From: Chitinophagales bacterium
GTDB taxonomy: Bacteria; Bacteroidota; Bacteroidia; Chitinophagales; LD1
NCBI GenBank assembly: GCA_019638515.1
Contig: JAHBTS010000003.1
Location: forward strand, 186,001-250,000
Direction of reading: 5' to 3'
DNA length: 64,000 nt
Shown here one piece after another: positions 1 to 8,847 of this stretch. A program made the translations under genes and the position numbers. Below the pieces are notes generated by a model, which worked only from the letters and a program-made list of their open reading frames with translations, had not been told where the DNA came from and did not search any database. Every line of letters starts with the position of its first letter. Within the stretch, counting starts at the first letter, position 1.

Positions 1-1
1 C

Positions 2-2194
2 TATACTGTAACTGCAAGCGATGGCAGTTGCAACTCTACAGCCAGCACCTCTTTCAGCAATGCAGCACAATTAGCTGCTCCTGCAACACCTACTATTACA
101 GCTACTCCTCCTACATGTGCTGTACCGGGCAGCAGTGCCATTGGTAACTATGTAGCAACCAATACTTATACTTTCACTCCGGCAGGACCTACTGTGGGTG
201 CAGGTGGTGCTATTACAGGCATGACAATCGGTACTTCTTATACTGTAGTAACAAACGATGGCACTTGTAATTCCTTGGCAAGCGTATCTTTTAGCAATGC
301 AGCAACAACACCTCCTCCCGTGGCTCCAACTATTACTACTACTCCGCCTACCTGCTCAGCAGATGGCAGCAGTACTGTTAGCAATTACGTAGCTACCTAT
401 ACCTATACTTTTACACCAACAGGGCCTACCGTAGGTGCAGGTGGTGCTATTACAGGTATGACGGCAGGAACTAGCTATACCGTATCTGCAAGCGATGGCA
501 CTTGCAACTCCTCTGCTAGCACCGCTTTCAGCAATGCTGCACAATTAGCCGCCCCGGCCACACCTACTATTACCGCTACTCCTCCTACTTGTATGGCAGA
601 TGGCAGCAGCACTATTAGTAATTATGTTGCTACAAACACCTATACATTCACTCCTGTAGGTCCTACCGTGGGTGCAGGCGGAGCCATCACCGGAATGACG
701 GTGGGCACAAGCTATACTGTAGAAACAAATGATGGCACTTGCCCTTCGCAGCCAAGTACTGCTTTTAGCAACACGGCTGCAACCACACCTCCGGTTGCCC
801 CAACCATTACTACCACACCTTCTACTTGCGCAGCTGACGGCAGCAGCACTATAGACAATTACAATGCTGCTTATACCTATACCTTTACACCCGTGGGACC
901 TTCAGTAGGCGCAGCCGGTGTAGTAACTGGCGCAACAGCCGGAACCAGCTATACAGTAATAGCGAATGACGGCAGTTGCAATTCGCAACCAAGTGCGTCT
1001 TTTAGTAATAGTGCACAATTACCTGCTCCTATAGTAAGCGTAAGCGGAGCATTAAGCTACTGCATTGGTGCCAATACTACCTTAACTGCCAATGGTGGTG
1101 CGGGATATGTTTGGAACGATGCCGGCAATAGCACCACTGCTAGTATTACTGTAACGCAAGGTTCTTATACTGTAACCGCTTCTGACGCTAATGGATGCAC
1201 TGCTACTGCTACTGCTACCGTAACAGAATCTACACCTCCAACTATTACTTTTAGCGGAGCATTAAGCTACTGTAGCGGCAACAACACTACCGTAACAGCC
1301 AATGGCGGCACCGGATACACTTGGAGCAACGGGGCCACTACAGCAGCCAATACTGTTACACAAGGCACTTACACCGTAACAGTAAGTAATGCCGCAGGTT
1401 GTACTAATGTAGATAACGTAACTATAACTGAAGATCCAACGCCCGTTGCAGCATTTACCTACCAAGCTACCTGTGCAGGCGAAGAAGTATTGTTTACCAA
1501 CCAATCTACCGGAGCCAGCACTTATGCATGGAGTTTTGGCAACAATGCTTCATCAACAGATTTGAATCCATCTACTACCTATACCACCGGAGGCACTTAT
1601 AGCGTAACACTTGTTGCTACCGAACAGAACTGTAGCAATACCGTTACACAATCTGTAACAGTTTCAAACAAACCTGTAGCCGATTTTTCTGCAGAAAAAC
1701 TAAGACTTCTGCAGCTTGAAGAACCTTTGATACTACATAACAACAGTACCGGAGCAACCAATTGGCTTTGGACTTTTGGCGACAGCACCACTTCAGGTGA
1801 ATTTGAACCCACACATATTTACCAAAGCAAAGGTGTGTATAGCGTAACTCTTGTGGCATTTAATGTTGGTGGCTGTGCCGATACACTTACTAAAACAGCA
1901 TGGGTAACTGTAACTGAAAGACCTGCTTTGTATGTTCCTAACTTGTTTTCACCAAACGATGATGGCTCTAACGACATCTTTAAAATTGAAGGTGGCGGCT
2001 TTAAAAAATTGGAATTGAAAATATTCAACCGCTGGGGCGAAAAAATATTTGAAACCGAAAATGCTGCTTTCGGTTGGGATGGCTATGTTGGCGGAGAGAA
2101 AGCAGAGCCGGGCATTTATGTTTACCACCTGAGTGTAACCTACGAAACATTGAATACCCAAAAAATTTCGGGAACAATTATACTCATGCGCTAA
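2..2194 (+). CDS. T9SS type B (gliding-motility C-terminal) repeat surface protein, 5' truncated
   Basis: The reading frame is open to the left window edge, so the N-terminus and signal peptide are missing. Threonine/glycine-rich repeats of 79 residues fill about 89-1027, followed by two 70-residue repeats beginning SGALSYC at 1043 and 1253. Two PKD-like domains follow, from about 1440 and 1672, each with a W-[ST]-FG core (AWSFGN and LWTFGD). The last 90 residues are a CHU_C/gliding-motility-associated domain (NLFSPNDDGSNDIFKI, then FNRWGEKIFE and WDGY), which in this phylum directs export by the type IX system and type B surface attachment. Likely a large cell-surface adhesin or matrix protein; ligand unknown. 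Family assignment of the C-terminus is firm, function is inferred. Confidence 0.9.
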   Translation, partial: YTVTASDGSCNSTASTSFSNAAQLAAPATPTITATPPTCAVPGSSAIGNYVATNTYTFTPAGPTVGAGGAITGMTIGTSYTVVTNDGTCNSLASVSFSNAATTPPPVAPTITTTPPTCSADGSSTVSNYVATYTYTFTPTGPTVGAGGAITGMTAGTSYTVSASDGTCNSSASTAFSNAAQLAAPATPTITATPPTCMADGSSTISNYVATNTYTFTPVGPTVGAGGAITGMTVGTSYTVETNDGTCPSQPSTAFSNTAATTPPVAPTITTTPSTCAADGSSTIDNYNAAYTYTFTPVGPSVGAAGVVTGATAGTSYTVIANDGSCNSQPSASFSNSAQLPAPIVSVSGALSYCIGANTTLTANGGAGYVWNDAGNSTTASITVTQGSYTVTASDANGCTATATATVTESTPPTITFSGALSYCSGNNTTVTANGGTGYTWSNGATTAANTVTQGTYTVTVSNAAGCTNVDNVTITEDPTPVAAFTYQATCAGEEVLFTNQSTGASTYAWSFGNNASSTDLNPSTTYTTGGTYSVTLVATEQNCSNTVTQSVTVSNKPVADFSAEKLRLLQLEEPLILHNNSTGATNWLWTFGDSTTSGEFEPTHIYQSKGVYSVTLVAFNVGGCADTLTKTAWVTVTERPALYVPNLFSPNDDGSNDIFKIEGGGFKKLELKIFNRWGEKIFETENAAFGWDGYVGGEKAEPGIYVYHLSVTYETLNTQKISGTIILMR
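89..1027 (+). repeat. 237-bp in-frame tandem repeats with A-B-A-B' higher-order order
   Basis: Equivalent codons (Pro of PTIT) start at 89, 326, 563 and 800, an exact 237-bp (79-codon) period. Units 1 and 3 share NYVATNTY and a TNDGTC ending, whereas unit 2 has NYVATYTY and SASDGTC; unit 4 is more diverged. The alternation indicates a 474-bp duplicated pair. The bases before 89 belong to an earlier copy that continues beyond the window. Confidence 0.9.
1043..1444 (+). repeat. two 210-bp coding repeats
   Basis: SGALSYC followed by NTT.TANGG.GY.W is encoded at 1043 and again at 1253, exactly 210 bp apart (70 codons). The second copy ends slightly early, at the first PKD domain. These look like Ig-like/SprB-type adhesin repeats within the same surface protein. 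Confidence 0.8.
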
Positions 2195-2291
2195 GCCTCA
2201 CTACGGCAAAGCAAAACAATATAGAAAGTAAACAGCATGCTCTCTTATAGAGTTGCAGCGTACTTACGGTATTTTGTAATTGAAAATCGTG

Positions 2292-2318
2292 TAGGTTTGC
2301 GTTCGCAAATCCTATTTT
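2292..2318 (+). promoter_or_regulatory. hairpin overlapping a -7-like box upstream of nadE
   Basis: TAGGTTTGC pairs with GCAAATCCTA (one bulged base) around a GTTC loop, followed by TTTT. The left arm itself reads TAGGTTTG, an exact TAnnTTTG -7 element. An outer pair, GAAAATCG at 2282-2289 and CGATTTTC at 2326-2333, flanks it. It could terminate the upstream surface-protein transcript or act as an operator over the nadE promoter; the sequence does not decide. Confidence 0.5.
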
Positions 2319-2345
2319 ACATCATCGATTTTCTAAAAACAGTAA

Positions 2346-3986
2346 ATGAAGATAACGTTAGCGCAACTTAATTTTCATGTTGGAAACTTTGAATCCAATA
2401 CTGCAAAAATTATAGCCGCATCTAAACAGGCAGTTGCTGCCGGAGCCGACTTAATTGTATTCAGCGAATTGAGCATTTGCGGCTATCCGGCACGTGATTT
2501 TTTAAACTATCCGCACTTTATTGCTCAATGCCAGCAAGCATTACAGCAGATTGCCAATGCCAACATCAATATTGGCATTTTAGTTGGTGCACCCGTGCCC
2601 AATACGGTTCCTCAAGGAAAGGATTTATACAATGCTGCAGTATTTATTCACGAAGGAGTAATTAAACAAGTGTTTCATAAAACACTATTGCCTACTTACG
2701 ATGTATTTGATGAATACAGGTACTTTGAGCCAAACCGAAACTTTGAATTACTTCACTTTAAAGGCAAAAAAATTGCAGTTACCATTTGTGAAGATATTTG
2801 GAATGTAGGCAATGAAAATCCTCTTTACACCATTGCTCCTTTAGATGAATTGGCATCTTTGCAACCCGATTTTATAGTAAACCTTTCTGCATCACCCTTT
2901 TCTTATTTGCAACACGAAGAGCGGCTAAAAGTGGTGCAAGCAAACGTACAGCGTTATGGCATTCCAATGGTGTATGTAAACCAAATTGGAGCACAAACCG
3001 AATTGATTTTTGATGGTGGCAGTATGGTAATGCAAACCAATGGGAATATTGGCACACAGCTTCCGTTTTTTAAAGAAGCTATTCAAACTATAACACTTAC
3101 CGAAAACGGCAGCCATTTCTCCGAACTGTTGGATAACAGCCATTCAACTATTGAACGCATATACAATGCATTGGTACTTGGTATCCGTGATTACTTTACC
3201 AAACTTGGTTTCAACAAAGCAATTTTAGGGCTAAGTGGAGGCATAGACTCAGCAGTGGTGCTCTGTTTAGCAGTAGAGGCGCTAGGAAAAGAAAACGTAA
3301 TGAATCTTCTCCTGCCTTCACAATTTTCTTCGCAACATTCTATTGACGATGCACTTCAACTATGTTCTAATTTAGGTGTGGCTCATGAAACTATTTCAAT
3401 TCAACCTGTATTTGATACCCTTAGGCAGCAGACACTGCCTTTCTTCCAAAACCTACCTTTTAATATTGCCGAAGAAAATATGCAAGCTCGCTCCAGAGGT
3501 ATTTTACTCATGGCTTTCAGCAATAAACTAGGCTATATTTTGCTCAACACTACCAATAAGAGTGAAGCTGCCGTTGGCTACGGAACGCTGTATGGCGATA
3601 TGTGTGGAGGGCTAAGCGTGCTGGGCGATGTATATAAAACCCAAGTGTATGCATTGGCGCATTATATCAATCGTTCAAAGGAAATTATTCCACAAAATAT
3701 TATTCAGAAAGCACCTTCGGCCGAGTTACGCCCTAACCAAAAAGATGCTGATTCTTTGCCCGATTACAGCCTACTCGATAAGGTTTTAACTGCTTATATT
3801 GAAGATTGTAAAGGCATAGATCAAATATTGAAAGATGGATTTGATGAAACTGTGGTAAAACGTATTTTACGCATGGTAAACATGAATGAATGGAAGCGAT
3901 TTCAAGCGCCTCCGGTACTGCGTGTATCACCAAAAGCATTCGGCATTGGCAGAAGAATGCCTATTGAAGGAAAGTATCTTTCCTAA
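2346..3986 (+). CDS. nadE: glutamine-dependent NAD+ synthetase
   Basis: Makes NAD+ from nicotinate adenine dinucleotide, ATP and glutamine-derived ammonia in the cytosol. Residues 1-260 form the nitrilase-type glutaminase domain with the expected Glu-Lys-Cys triad: E41 (FSELSICGYP), K112 (HKTLLPTYD) and C148 (VTICEDIW). Residues 270-546 form the synthetase domain with the ATP loop SGGIDS at 297-302. At 546 residues it matches the shorter fused bacterial NadE enzymes. ATG start. A palindromic element lies 28 bp upstream. nadC, acting earlier in the same pathway, is 5 kb away on the other strand and not co-transcribed. Identification is firm. Confidence 0.97.
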   Translation: MKITLAQLNFHVGNFESNTAKIIAASKQAVAAGADLIVFSELSICGYPARDFLNYPHFIAQCQQALQQIANANINIGILVGAPVPNTVPQGKDLYNAAVFIHEGVIKQVFHKTLLPTYDVFDEYRYFEPNRNFELLHFKGKKIAVTICEDIWNVGNENPLYTIAPLDELASLQPDFIVNLSASPFSYLQHEERLKVVQANVQRYGIPMVYVNQIGAQTELIFDGGSMVMQTNGNIGTQLPFFKEAIQTITLTENGSHFSELLDNSHSTIERIYNALVLGIRDYFTKLGFNKAILGLSGGIDSAVVLCLAVEALGKENVMNLLLPSQFSSQHSIDDALQLCSNLGVAHETISIQPVFDTLRQQTLPFFQNLPFNIAEENMQARSRGILLMAFSNKLGYILLNTTNKSEAAVGYGTLYGDMCGGLSVLGDVYKTQVYALAHYINRSKEIIPQNIIQKAPSAELRPNQKDADSLPDYSLLDKVLTAYIEDCKGIDQILKDGFDETVVKRILRMVNMNEWKRFQAPPVLRVSPKAFGIGRRMPIEGKYLS

Positions 3987-4011
3987 GCTGATTGCTACTT
4001 GCATTATACGC

Positions 4012-4530
4012 TTATTTCTTCACCATTTTTAGAGCCTCTGCATACTTTTTCTTTACACCATTATCTTCTTCTTGCTCACACAGTTCTTCAATTTTAGGCA
4101 ATAGCTTTGGGTTTATCGTTGTTTTCAATTTTAGAATTTCTGCCAATGCGTATGCCGTAGCCCAGCGAACTACTGTACCTGTATGTGTGGCATTAAGCAA
4201 TAAATTTGGCACACACGCCTCTAACTTTGCCGGAAAGCTTTTGGCTATATTGCCTATTACCTTTGCACTCTCCCATTTTACGCGGGGTTCGCTATCTTTT
4301 AATGCTTTGGTTACATACAGCAGCAAGGCTTCGCTGGCAATAGCCAAATCCTTTTTGGTGGCATATTCTATTGCCTCAATGCATGTGGCTTTATTGGTTG
4401 CTTTCTGCTTTTCGGCATAAGCCAACAACTCTTCTACCAATAATTCTTTACTAAGGAGCCATTCGCCAAGTGTAGCAACTTTTGCCTTGGCCTTTAGCGC
4501 TTTGTCTTCAAATACTTGTTCAATTGTCAT
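4012..4530 (-). CDS. HEAT-repeat protein
   Basis: A 172-residue, Ala/Leu/Lys-rich, all-helical protein without signal peptide. Helical pairs typical of HEAT/armadillo repeats are visible at about 70-105 (PRVKWESAKVIGNIAKSFP) and 108-140 (TGTVVRWATAYALAEIL); the spacing suggests four to five repeats. Such repeats give protein-protein interaction scaffolds; no catalytic motif is seen. It converges on nadE with 25 bp between stops and lies 132 bp downstream of the exonuclease gene on the same strand. Partner unknown. Confidence 0.7.
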   Translation of the reverse strand: MTIEQVFEDKALKAKAKVATLGEWLLSKELLVEELLAYAEKQKATNKATCIEAIEYATKKDLAIASEALLLYVTKALKDSEPRVKWESAKVIGNIAKSFPAKLEACVPNLLLNATHTGTVVRWATAYALAEILKLKTTINPKLLPKIEELCEQEEDNGVKKKYAEALKMVKK

Positions 4531-4662
4531 GCTAATTATTTTTTCCAGCGTTTAAGTTTAGGAACTCTTTTGGTAAAAGCTAACTCCTAAGGCTGCCTCT
4601 TTTCCTTTTAACTGTTTTGATTGCAAGATGGGTAAAGGCTATCTCATTTGCAATTCTTAGTA

Positions 4663-5373
4663 CTACACAAACACCAATTGAGCATCGGTTAATTCAAACT
4701 GCTCGTTTCTAAAACGCAGCAATAGCCTGGCAACTGTTACCACATCGCGCTGGCAATATGCTGCAATTCGATTCAAGTTACTTTCTACCCAATAAACCCG
4801 CGCCACATCTTTACCTTCAATATCTTCTTTTGGTGAAGGTATTTGCAATACTGCCGCCAACAATTTAAGTGAAGTATAGTTCTTGTAATCGCCAAAACGC
4901 CATAAGTGGAGGGTATCTATACTCGATACTTCCCACGGTTTTCTTCCCGAAAAATCTAGTACCGGAGGCAGTTTCATTTTATGTATAAGCATACGCCTGC
5001 ACAAATACGGAATATCAAACTCCTTAATGTTGTGCCCGCTAAAAACAATAGCCTTCTTTTTACTCAGCAATGCTGAAAAATCGTGCAAAATAGCGGCTTC
5101 ATCATCGCCAAAAAACGATTTCACCCTAAACTGAAACTCGCTTCCCTGCTTATGAAAATAACCAACCGAAATACAAATTATTTTCCCGAACTCAGCATAA
5201 ATTCCGGCACGTTTTTCAAAACTTTCTGCGGATGTTTCATGCTCTATTTTCAGCATTTGGTGCTTGTGCTCCCAAAGTTGCTGCAAGGTTTCGCTCAACA
5301 ATTCAAATGTTTTGGTTTGAGGTACCGTTTCAATATCTATTACCAAAAATTGCTCGAGTGGGATAGGTTGCAT
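4663..5373 (-). CDS. predicted 3'-5' exonuclease (PolB-like DEDD superfamily)
   Basis: An RNase H-fold nuclease of 236 residues. The DEDD-type metal ligands are visible: D13 and E15 in VIDIETVP (Exo I), D120 in GHNIKEFDIPYL (Exo II) and D210 in YCQRDVVTVARLL (Exo III). It resembles the predicted PolB exonuclease-like family (PF10108 type) common in Bacteroidota, which lacks a polymerase domain. Substrate is unknown; DNA or RNA trimming is plausible. Divergent from the coiled-coil gene at 5464, with 90 bp between starts. Confidence 0.8.
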   Translation of the reverse strand: MQPIPLEQFLVIDIETVPQTKTFELLSETLQQLWEHKHQMLKIEHETSAESFEKRAGIYAEFGKIICISVGYFHKQGSEFQFRVKSFFGDDEAAILHDFSALLSKKKAIVFSGHNIKEFDIPYLCRRMLIHKMKLPPVLDFSGRKPWEVSSIDTLHLWRFGDYKNYTSLKLLAAVLQIPSPKEDIEGKDVARVYWVESNLNRIAAYCQRDVVTVARLLLRFRNEQFELTDAQLVFV

Positions 5374-5438
5374 ACAAATAAGTTTTTTTCACATGGCTTA
5401 GTGGATAGCTTTGGCAATAAATATACAAAAGCTTGCGT

Positions 5439-5446
5439 TACCTTTG
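5439..5446 (+). promoter_or_regulatory. putative -7 element (TAnnTTTG)
   Basis: TACCTTTG matches the Bacteroidota -7 consensus TAnnTTTG exactly and ends 17 bp before the ATG at 5464. A TTTG at 5410-5413 lies 25 bp upstream, longer than the usual spacing of about 19 bp, so the -33 box is doubtful. Confidence 0.4.
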
Positions 5447-5463
5447 CTTAAAATACAATTCAA

Positions 5464-6381
5464 ATGGAAAACCAGAAAAGTAACAAAGGCATTTACATTG
5501 CAGCTATTGTGGTGTTGTTGCTCCTCAACGGTGTGTTGGGTTATTTGCTTTATGTAAATAACAGCGAGAAAAAAGATTTAGAAGTAGCCAAGCAAGAACT
5601 CGACAACCAATACCAAGGTGTACTTACTGAACTCGAAGCCCGCAAAGCCGAGCTAGAGCAATACAAAGGCAAAAATGCTGAATTAGACAGCATTATTACT
5701 GCTCGCCAAAACGAAATAGAAAACTACAAAGGCGAAATAGAATCCTTACTTAAAAAAGGAAAAATTACTTCGGCAGAACTTGCCAAAGCCCGCCAACTTA
5801 TAGACAAACTAAAAGCTGAAAACAAAGAGTTGCAAGGCAAAGTAGAAGAGCTTACAAAAGCCAACGAAATGCTTACTCAAGAAAATCAGCAATTGGGTAA
5901 AAGTTTAGAAGACGAAAAGAAAAACACCGAATCCCTTACACAAGAAAAAGAGAATCTGTCTAAGAAAGTTGCTCTTGGCGCATTGCTTAAATTAAACAAC
6001 CTGAAAGTAATTGGCGTACACATTAAAAACAGCGGCAAAGAAGAAGAAACCTCTAAACTGAAGAGAGTAAGCAAACTAAAAATTTCGTTTGAAACAGGCG
6101 AAAACAAAGTTGCAGAAAAAGGAAACATGAAACTTTACCTGCGCGTTATTAACCCTAAAGGCGAAACTATTGCCGTGCGCGACCAAGGTTCCGGTACATT
6201 TAAACTTGCCGATAGTGGCGATGATGTTCAATACAGTCGCGTTGCCGATGTAGATTACCAACAAAGCAATAAAAAAATAAGCATTGATTGGAGCAGCAAT
6301 ATAAATATGGAAGGAACCTATAAAGTAGAAGTTTACCAAAGCGGCTACCTGGTTGGCAAAGGAGAAGTAAAACTGAAATAA
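5464..6381 (+). CDS. membrane-anchored coiled-coil protein
   Basis: 305 residues. Residues 9-32 form one transmembrane segment after a short basic cytoplasmic tail. Residues 35-165 are an uninterrupted Glu/Lys/Gln/Leu-rich heptad region, a long coiled coil. The remaining 135 residues form a probable globular beta-rich domain (KISFETGENK, MKLYLRVINPKGE, DIDW-type strands). No enzyme motif is recognised. The topology suggests an inner-membrane protein whose coiled coil spaces the C-terminal domain into the periplasm, perhaps structural. Followed by a clear terminator, so probably monocistronic. Function unknown. Confidence 0.75.
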   Translation: MENQKSNKGIYIAAIVVLLLLNGVLGYLLYVNNSEKKDLEVAKQELDNQYQGVLTELEARKAELEQYKGKNAELDSIITARQNEIENYKGEIESLLKKGKITSAELAKARQLIDKLKAENKELQGKVEELTKANEMLTQENQQLGKSLEDEKKNTESLTQEKENLSKKVALGALLKLNNLKVIGVHIKNSGKEEETSKLKRVSKLKISFETGENKVAEKGNMKLYLRVINPKGETIAVRDQGSGTFKLADSGDDVQYSRVADVDYQQSNKKISIDWSSNINMEGTYKVEVYQSGYLVGKGEVKLK

Positions 6382-6399
6382 ACAACCTTAATGCTTTTT

Positions 6400-6445
6400 A
6401 AAAAACTTCCGAAGTGCAATAAAAAAAACCTTCGGAAGTTTTTTT
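6400..6445 (+). terminator. Rho-independent terminator after the coiled-coil gene
   Basis: Perfect 15-bp inverted repeat: AAAAAACTTCCGAAG at 6400-6414 and its complement at 6430-6444, with a 15-nt A-rich loop and T-run. It lies 18 bp after the stop at 6381. Confidence 0.9.
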
Positions 6446-6473
6446 ATTTAGTACCTTGTAAAACTCACACTTT

Positions 6474-7157
6474 GTGAAACAAAAATTGCTTTTACTGCAC
6501 GGAGCATTGGGTTCTGCCGAGCAACTTTTTCCACTGCGCGATATACTAGAACCTCACTTTGATATTATGGTTTACACCTTTAACCATCACGGAAAAAAGG
6601 CTGTACACCAACAAGCCTTTACCATAGAAACTTTAGCCCGCGAACTCTCTGATTTTTTACGCGAACAAATTACAGAACCTATACCCGTTTTTGGTTACAG
6701 CATGGGCGGCTACGTGGCTCTTTGGATTGCTGCAAAAGAACCCGAACTATTTTCTAAAGTAATTACACTCGGCACAAAAGTAAATTGGAATCCCGCTACT
6801 GCCGAGCACGAAACCAAATTTTTGCAACCTCAAAAGATAGAAGAAAAAGTTCCGTCCTTTGCTGCTTACTTATTGCAACTGCATGGCAGCAACTGGAAAC
6901 AGTTGGTTAAAAGTACCGCAACCATGATGCACACCTTAGCCCAGCAGCACCTTACGCACAACGATTTAAAACAAATTTCCCAACCTGTTTTAATGTGCTT
7001 AGGCGATGGCGACAATATGGTTACCAAAGAAGAAACACAAAACGCCACTCTCTCACTACCCAATGGAAAATTCCACTTGCTTGAAAATACCGTACATCCC
7101 ATAGAAAAAGTAAACCATCACTTAATTTCACAAACAATAAATGCTTTCTTAAATTAG
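6474..7157 (+). CDS. alpha/beta hydrolase
   Basis: A 227-residue cytosolic alpha/beta-fold hydrolase. The oxyanion-hole motif HGALGS is at residues 9-14, the nucleophile elbow GYSMGG holds S76, the acid is probably D178 or D180 (LGDGDNMV) and the catalytic His is H208 (NTVHPIEK). The substrate cannot be told; esters or thioesters such as in the MenH group are possible. The start is GTG, the only start codon that gives a full N-terminal beta strand. Head-to-tail with the ComF gene, 41 bp apart, probably one operon. Confidence 0.8.
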   Translation: MKQKLLLLHGALGSAEQLFPLRDILEPHFDIMVYTFNHHGKKAVHQQAFTIETLARELSDFLREQITEPIPVFGYSMGGYVALWIAAKEPELFSKVITLGTKVNWNPATAEHETKFLQPQKIEEKVPSFAAYLLQLHGSNWKQLVKSTATMMHTLAQQHLTHNDLKQISQPVLMCLGDGDNMVTKEETQNATLSLPNGKFHLLENTVHPIEKVNHHLISQTINAFLN

Positions 7158-7198
7158 AGCAACAACCGCGCACCCTTCCTTATCTTAAACCCATCTCC

Positions 7199-7894
7199 AT
7201 GAAAGCAACCCTACACCGCTACTTTCAAGATTTGCTGCAAATCGTATATCCCAATGTGTGCTTATCATGCGGCAATCAACTTTCATTTCAACAAGACTTT
7301 ATTTGCACCACTTGCTTACACACACTACCGTTTACCAACTACTGGGAGCAAACAGCAAACCCAATGGAACAGCACCTCTGGGGACGATTTGCCTTTGAAC
7401 GAGCCACTGCACTTTTCTACTTTGAAAAACTAAGTGGTGTACAAAGTTTGCTGCACGAACTAAAGTATCGCCACCAAAAAGAACTGGGTATTTTCTTAGG
7501 CACACTATTGGGTGAAAAAATGAAAGCAGCCATGCACTGCCAATTTGATTACATAATCCCTGTACCACTTCATAAACAGAAAGAAAAACAACGAGGCTAC
7601 AACCAAGCCATGCTATTTGCCCAAGGTTTAGCAACTGCTTTAAAATGCCAAGCCAATGCACACTTTATTGTAAGAAAACAAGCAACCGAAACCCAAACGC
7701 ACAAAAACTTATTTCAACGGTTAGATAATGTGGCAACCGTATTTGAACTAAACAACGCCACTCAACTCGAAAATAAACATGTGCTGCTCGTAGATGATGT
7801 ACTTACCACCGGAGCCACCATAGAAGCCTGCGCACTACAATTAAACCAAGTGAAAAACCTAAGGCTCAGCATTGCCACCATTGCAGTAGCTTAA
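7199..7894 (+). CDS. comF: ComF family phosphoribosyltransferase-like protein
   Basis: 231 residues. An N-terminal zinc-ribbon with C21, C24, C36 and C39 (CLSCG, CTTC) precedes a type I PRTase fold with the PRPP loop VLLVDDVLTTGAT at about 195-207. This is the ComF/GntX architecture associated with DNA uptake or single-stranded DNA handling; whether this organism is transformable cannot be judged. It ends 4 bp from the convergent lipid kinase gene. The family call is firm, the role is by homology. Confidence 0.9.
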   Translation: MKATLHRYFQDLLQIVYPNVCLSCGNQLSFQQDFICTTCLHTLPFTNYWEQTANPMEQHLWGRFAFERATALFYFEKLSGVQSLLHELKYRHQKELGIFLGTLLGEKMKAAMHCQFDYIIPVPLHKQKEKQRGYNQAMLFAQGLATALKCQANAHFIVRKQATETQTHKNLFQRLDNVATVFELNNATQLENKHVLLVDDVLTTGATIEACALQLNQVKNLRLSIATIAVA

Positions 7895-7898
7895 TATT

Positions 7899-8810
7899 TT
7901 AAAGCGAATTTAATTTGCTGGGAACCAACACCCGCAAGCACTGCGGCTCCACTTCCATTACTAAATCATCGTGCAAAATAAAATGATCGCCATCGAATTG
8001 ATATACTCTTTTGGGATCGCCTTTTATTTCAATTTGTTTAGCTCTAAAAGTCTCTGCCTCCTTAATTAAATCTGCACGTTTAAATGCAAGGCAGAAAAAG
8101 ATATACAACAGTTTATAGAGCGGAAATTGATTGACAACAATTACATCCAATACACCATCTTTTAAGCTGGTAAATGGAAATGGACCAAAATTGTAACCAT
8201 ACTGGTTGGCATTGAAAACAGTAAACAGGTAAAAATCACGCTCAATTTCTACGTCATCAATTTTTACTTTACCGGGAAATGGCTTGAAATAAAAAAACAA
8301 CTCGGTAATTACAGCCCACGCATACGAAAGAAAACCACGGATAGAATGGTGCTTAAAGCGCCTTGCCACCGAAGAGTCTAAACCAAAACCCGCACAACTG
8401 AAAAAATAACCCCTGTTGGTTTTTACTGCATCGAGCAATACCTCCTTGGAATTATTTAAAACATCTATAGCACCGTATGTATCGCGTGCAGGAATAGAAA
8501 GGTGCGAAGCCAATCCATTACCCGAACCAAATGGAATAATACCCAATGCCACATTGGTATTTACTAAACTTTGCGCCACTTCGTTAATAGAACCATCGCC
8601 ACCTACTGCACATACTACATGGTAGCCCTCCTCTACTGCCTCTTTAGCTATTGCCGTTGCATGCCCTGCATACTGCGTATAGCGAATAGTAAAATCGTAT
8701 TGCACATAATCTAAGTAGCGCGCAATTTTTTCGGGAATACCTTCTTTGCGTGCCACTCCCGAAATGGGATTCACCACAAACAATATTTTCTTTTTGGAGC
8801 TTTTTTCCAT
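7899..8810 (-). CDS. diacylglycerol/lipid kinase family protein
   Basis: 303 residues of the YegS/BmrU/DagK fold. Nucleotide-binding motifs are GGDGSINEV at about 70-78 and PFGSGNGLASHL at about 93-104. The C-terminal beta domain (YQFDGDHF) closes the fold. Phosphorylates a lipid such as diacylglycerol or a sphingolipid base; the latter is of interest because many Bacteroidota make sphingolipids, but the sequence does not show the substrate. Downstream of nadC on the same strand with a 37-bp gap, possibly co-transcribed. Confidence 0.85.
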   Translation of the reverse strand: MEKSSKKKILFVVNPISGVARKEGIPEKIARYLDYVQYDFTIRYTQYAGHATAIAKEAVEEGYHVVCAVGGDGSINEVAQSLVNTNVALGIIPFGSGNGLASHLSIPARDTYGAIDVLNNSKEVLLDAVKTNRGYFFSCAGFGLDSSVARRFKHHSIRGFLSYAWAVITELFFYFKPFPGKVKIDDVEIERDFYLFTVFNANQYGYNFGPFPFTSLKDGVLDVIVVNQFPLYKLLYIFFCLAFKRADLIKEAETFRAKQIEIKGDPKRVYQFDGDHFILHDDLVMEVEPQCLRVLVPSKLNSL

Positions 8811-8847
8811 TCCTAATTGTGCAATAAGTATATACCGAGCATAATGC

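Noticed and set aside
1..1030. Regular repeats that could suggest a CRISPR array
   Set aside because: The period is 237 bp, a multiple of three, and the repeats are in-frame within a protein with PKD and CHU_C domains; there are no short direct repeats with unique spacers.
3992..4420. 142-codon open frame opposite the HEAT-repeat gene
   Set aside because: Low-complexity Phe/Ser composition and full overlap with a gene that shows HEAT repeats; a shadow frame.
4627..4660. Inverted repeat ATTGCAA(g)ATG / CATTTGCAAT as a terminator of the exonuclease gene
   Set aside because: A bulge, a 14-nt loop and no T-run on the minus strand make it too weak to call.
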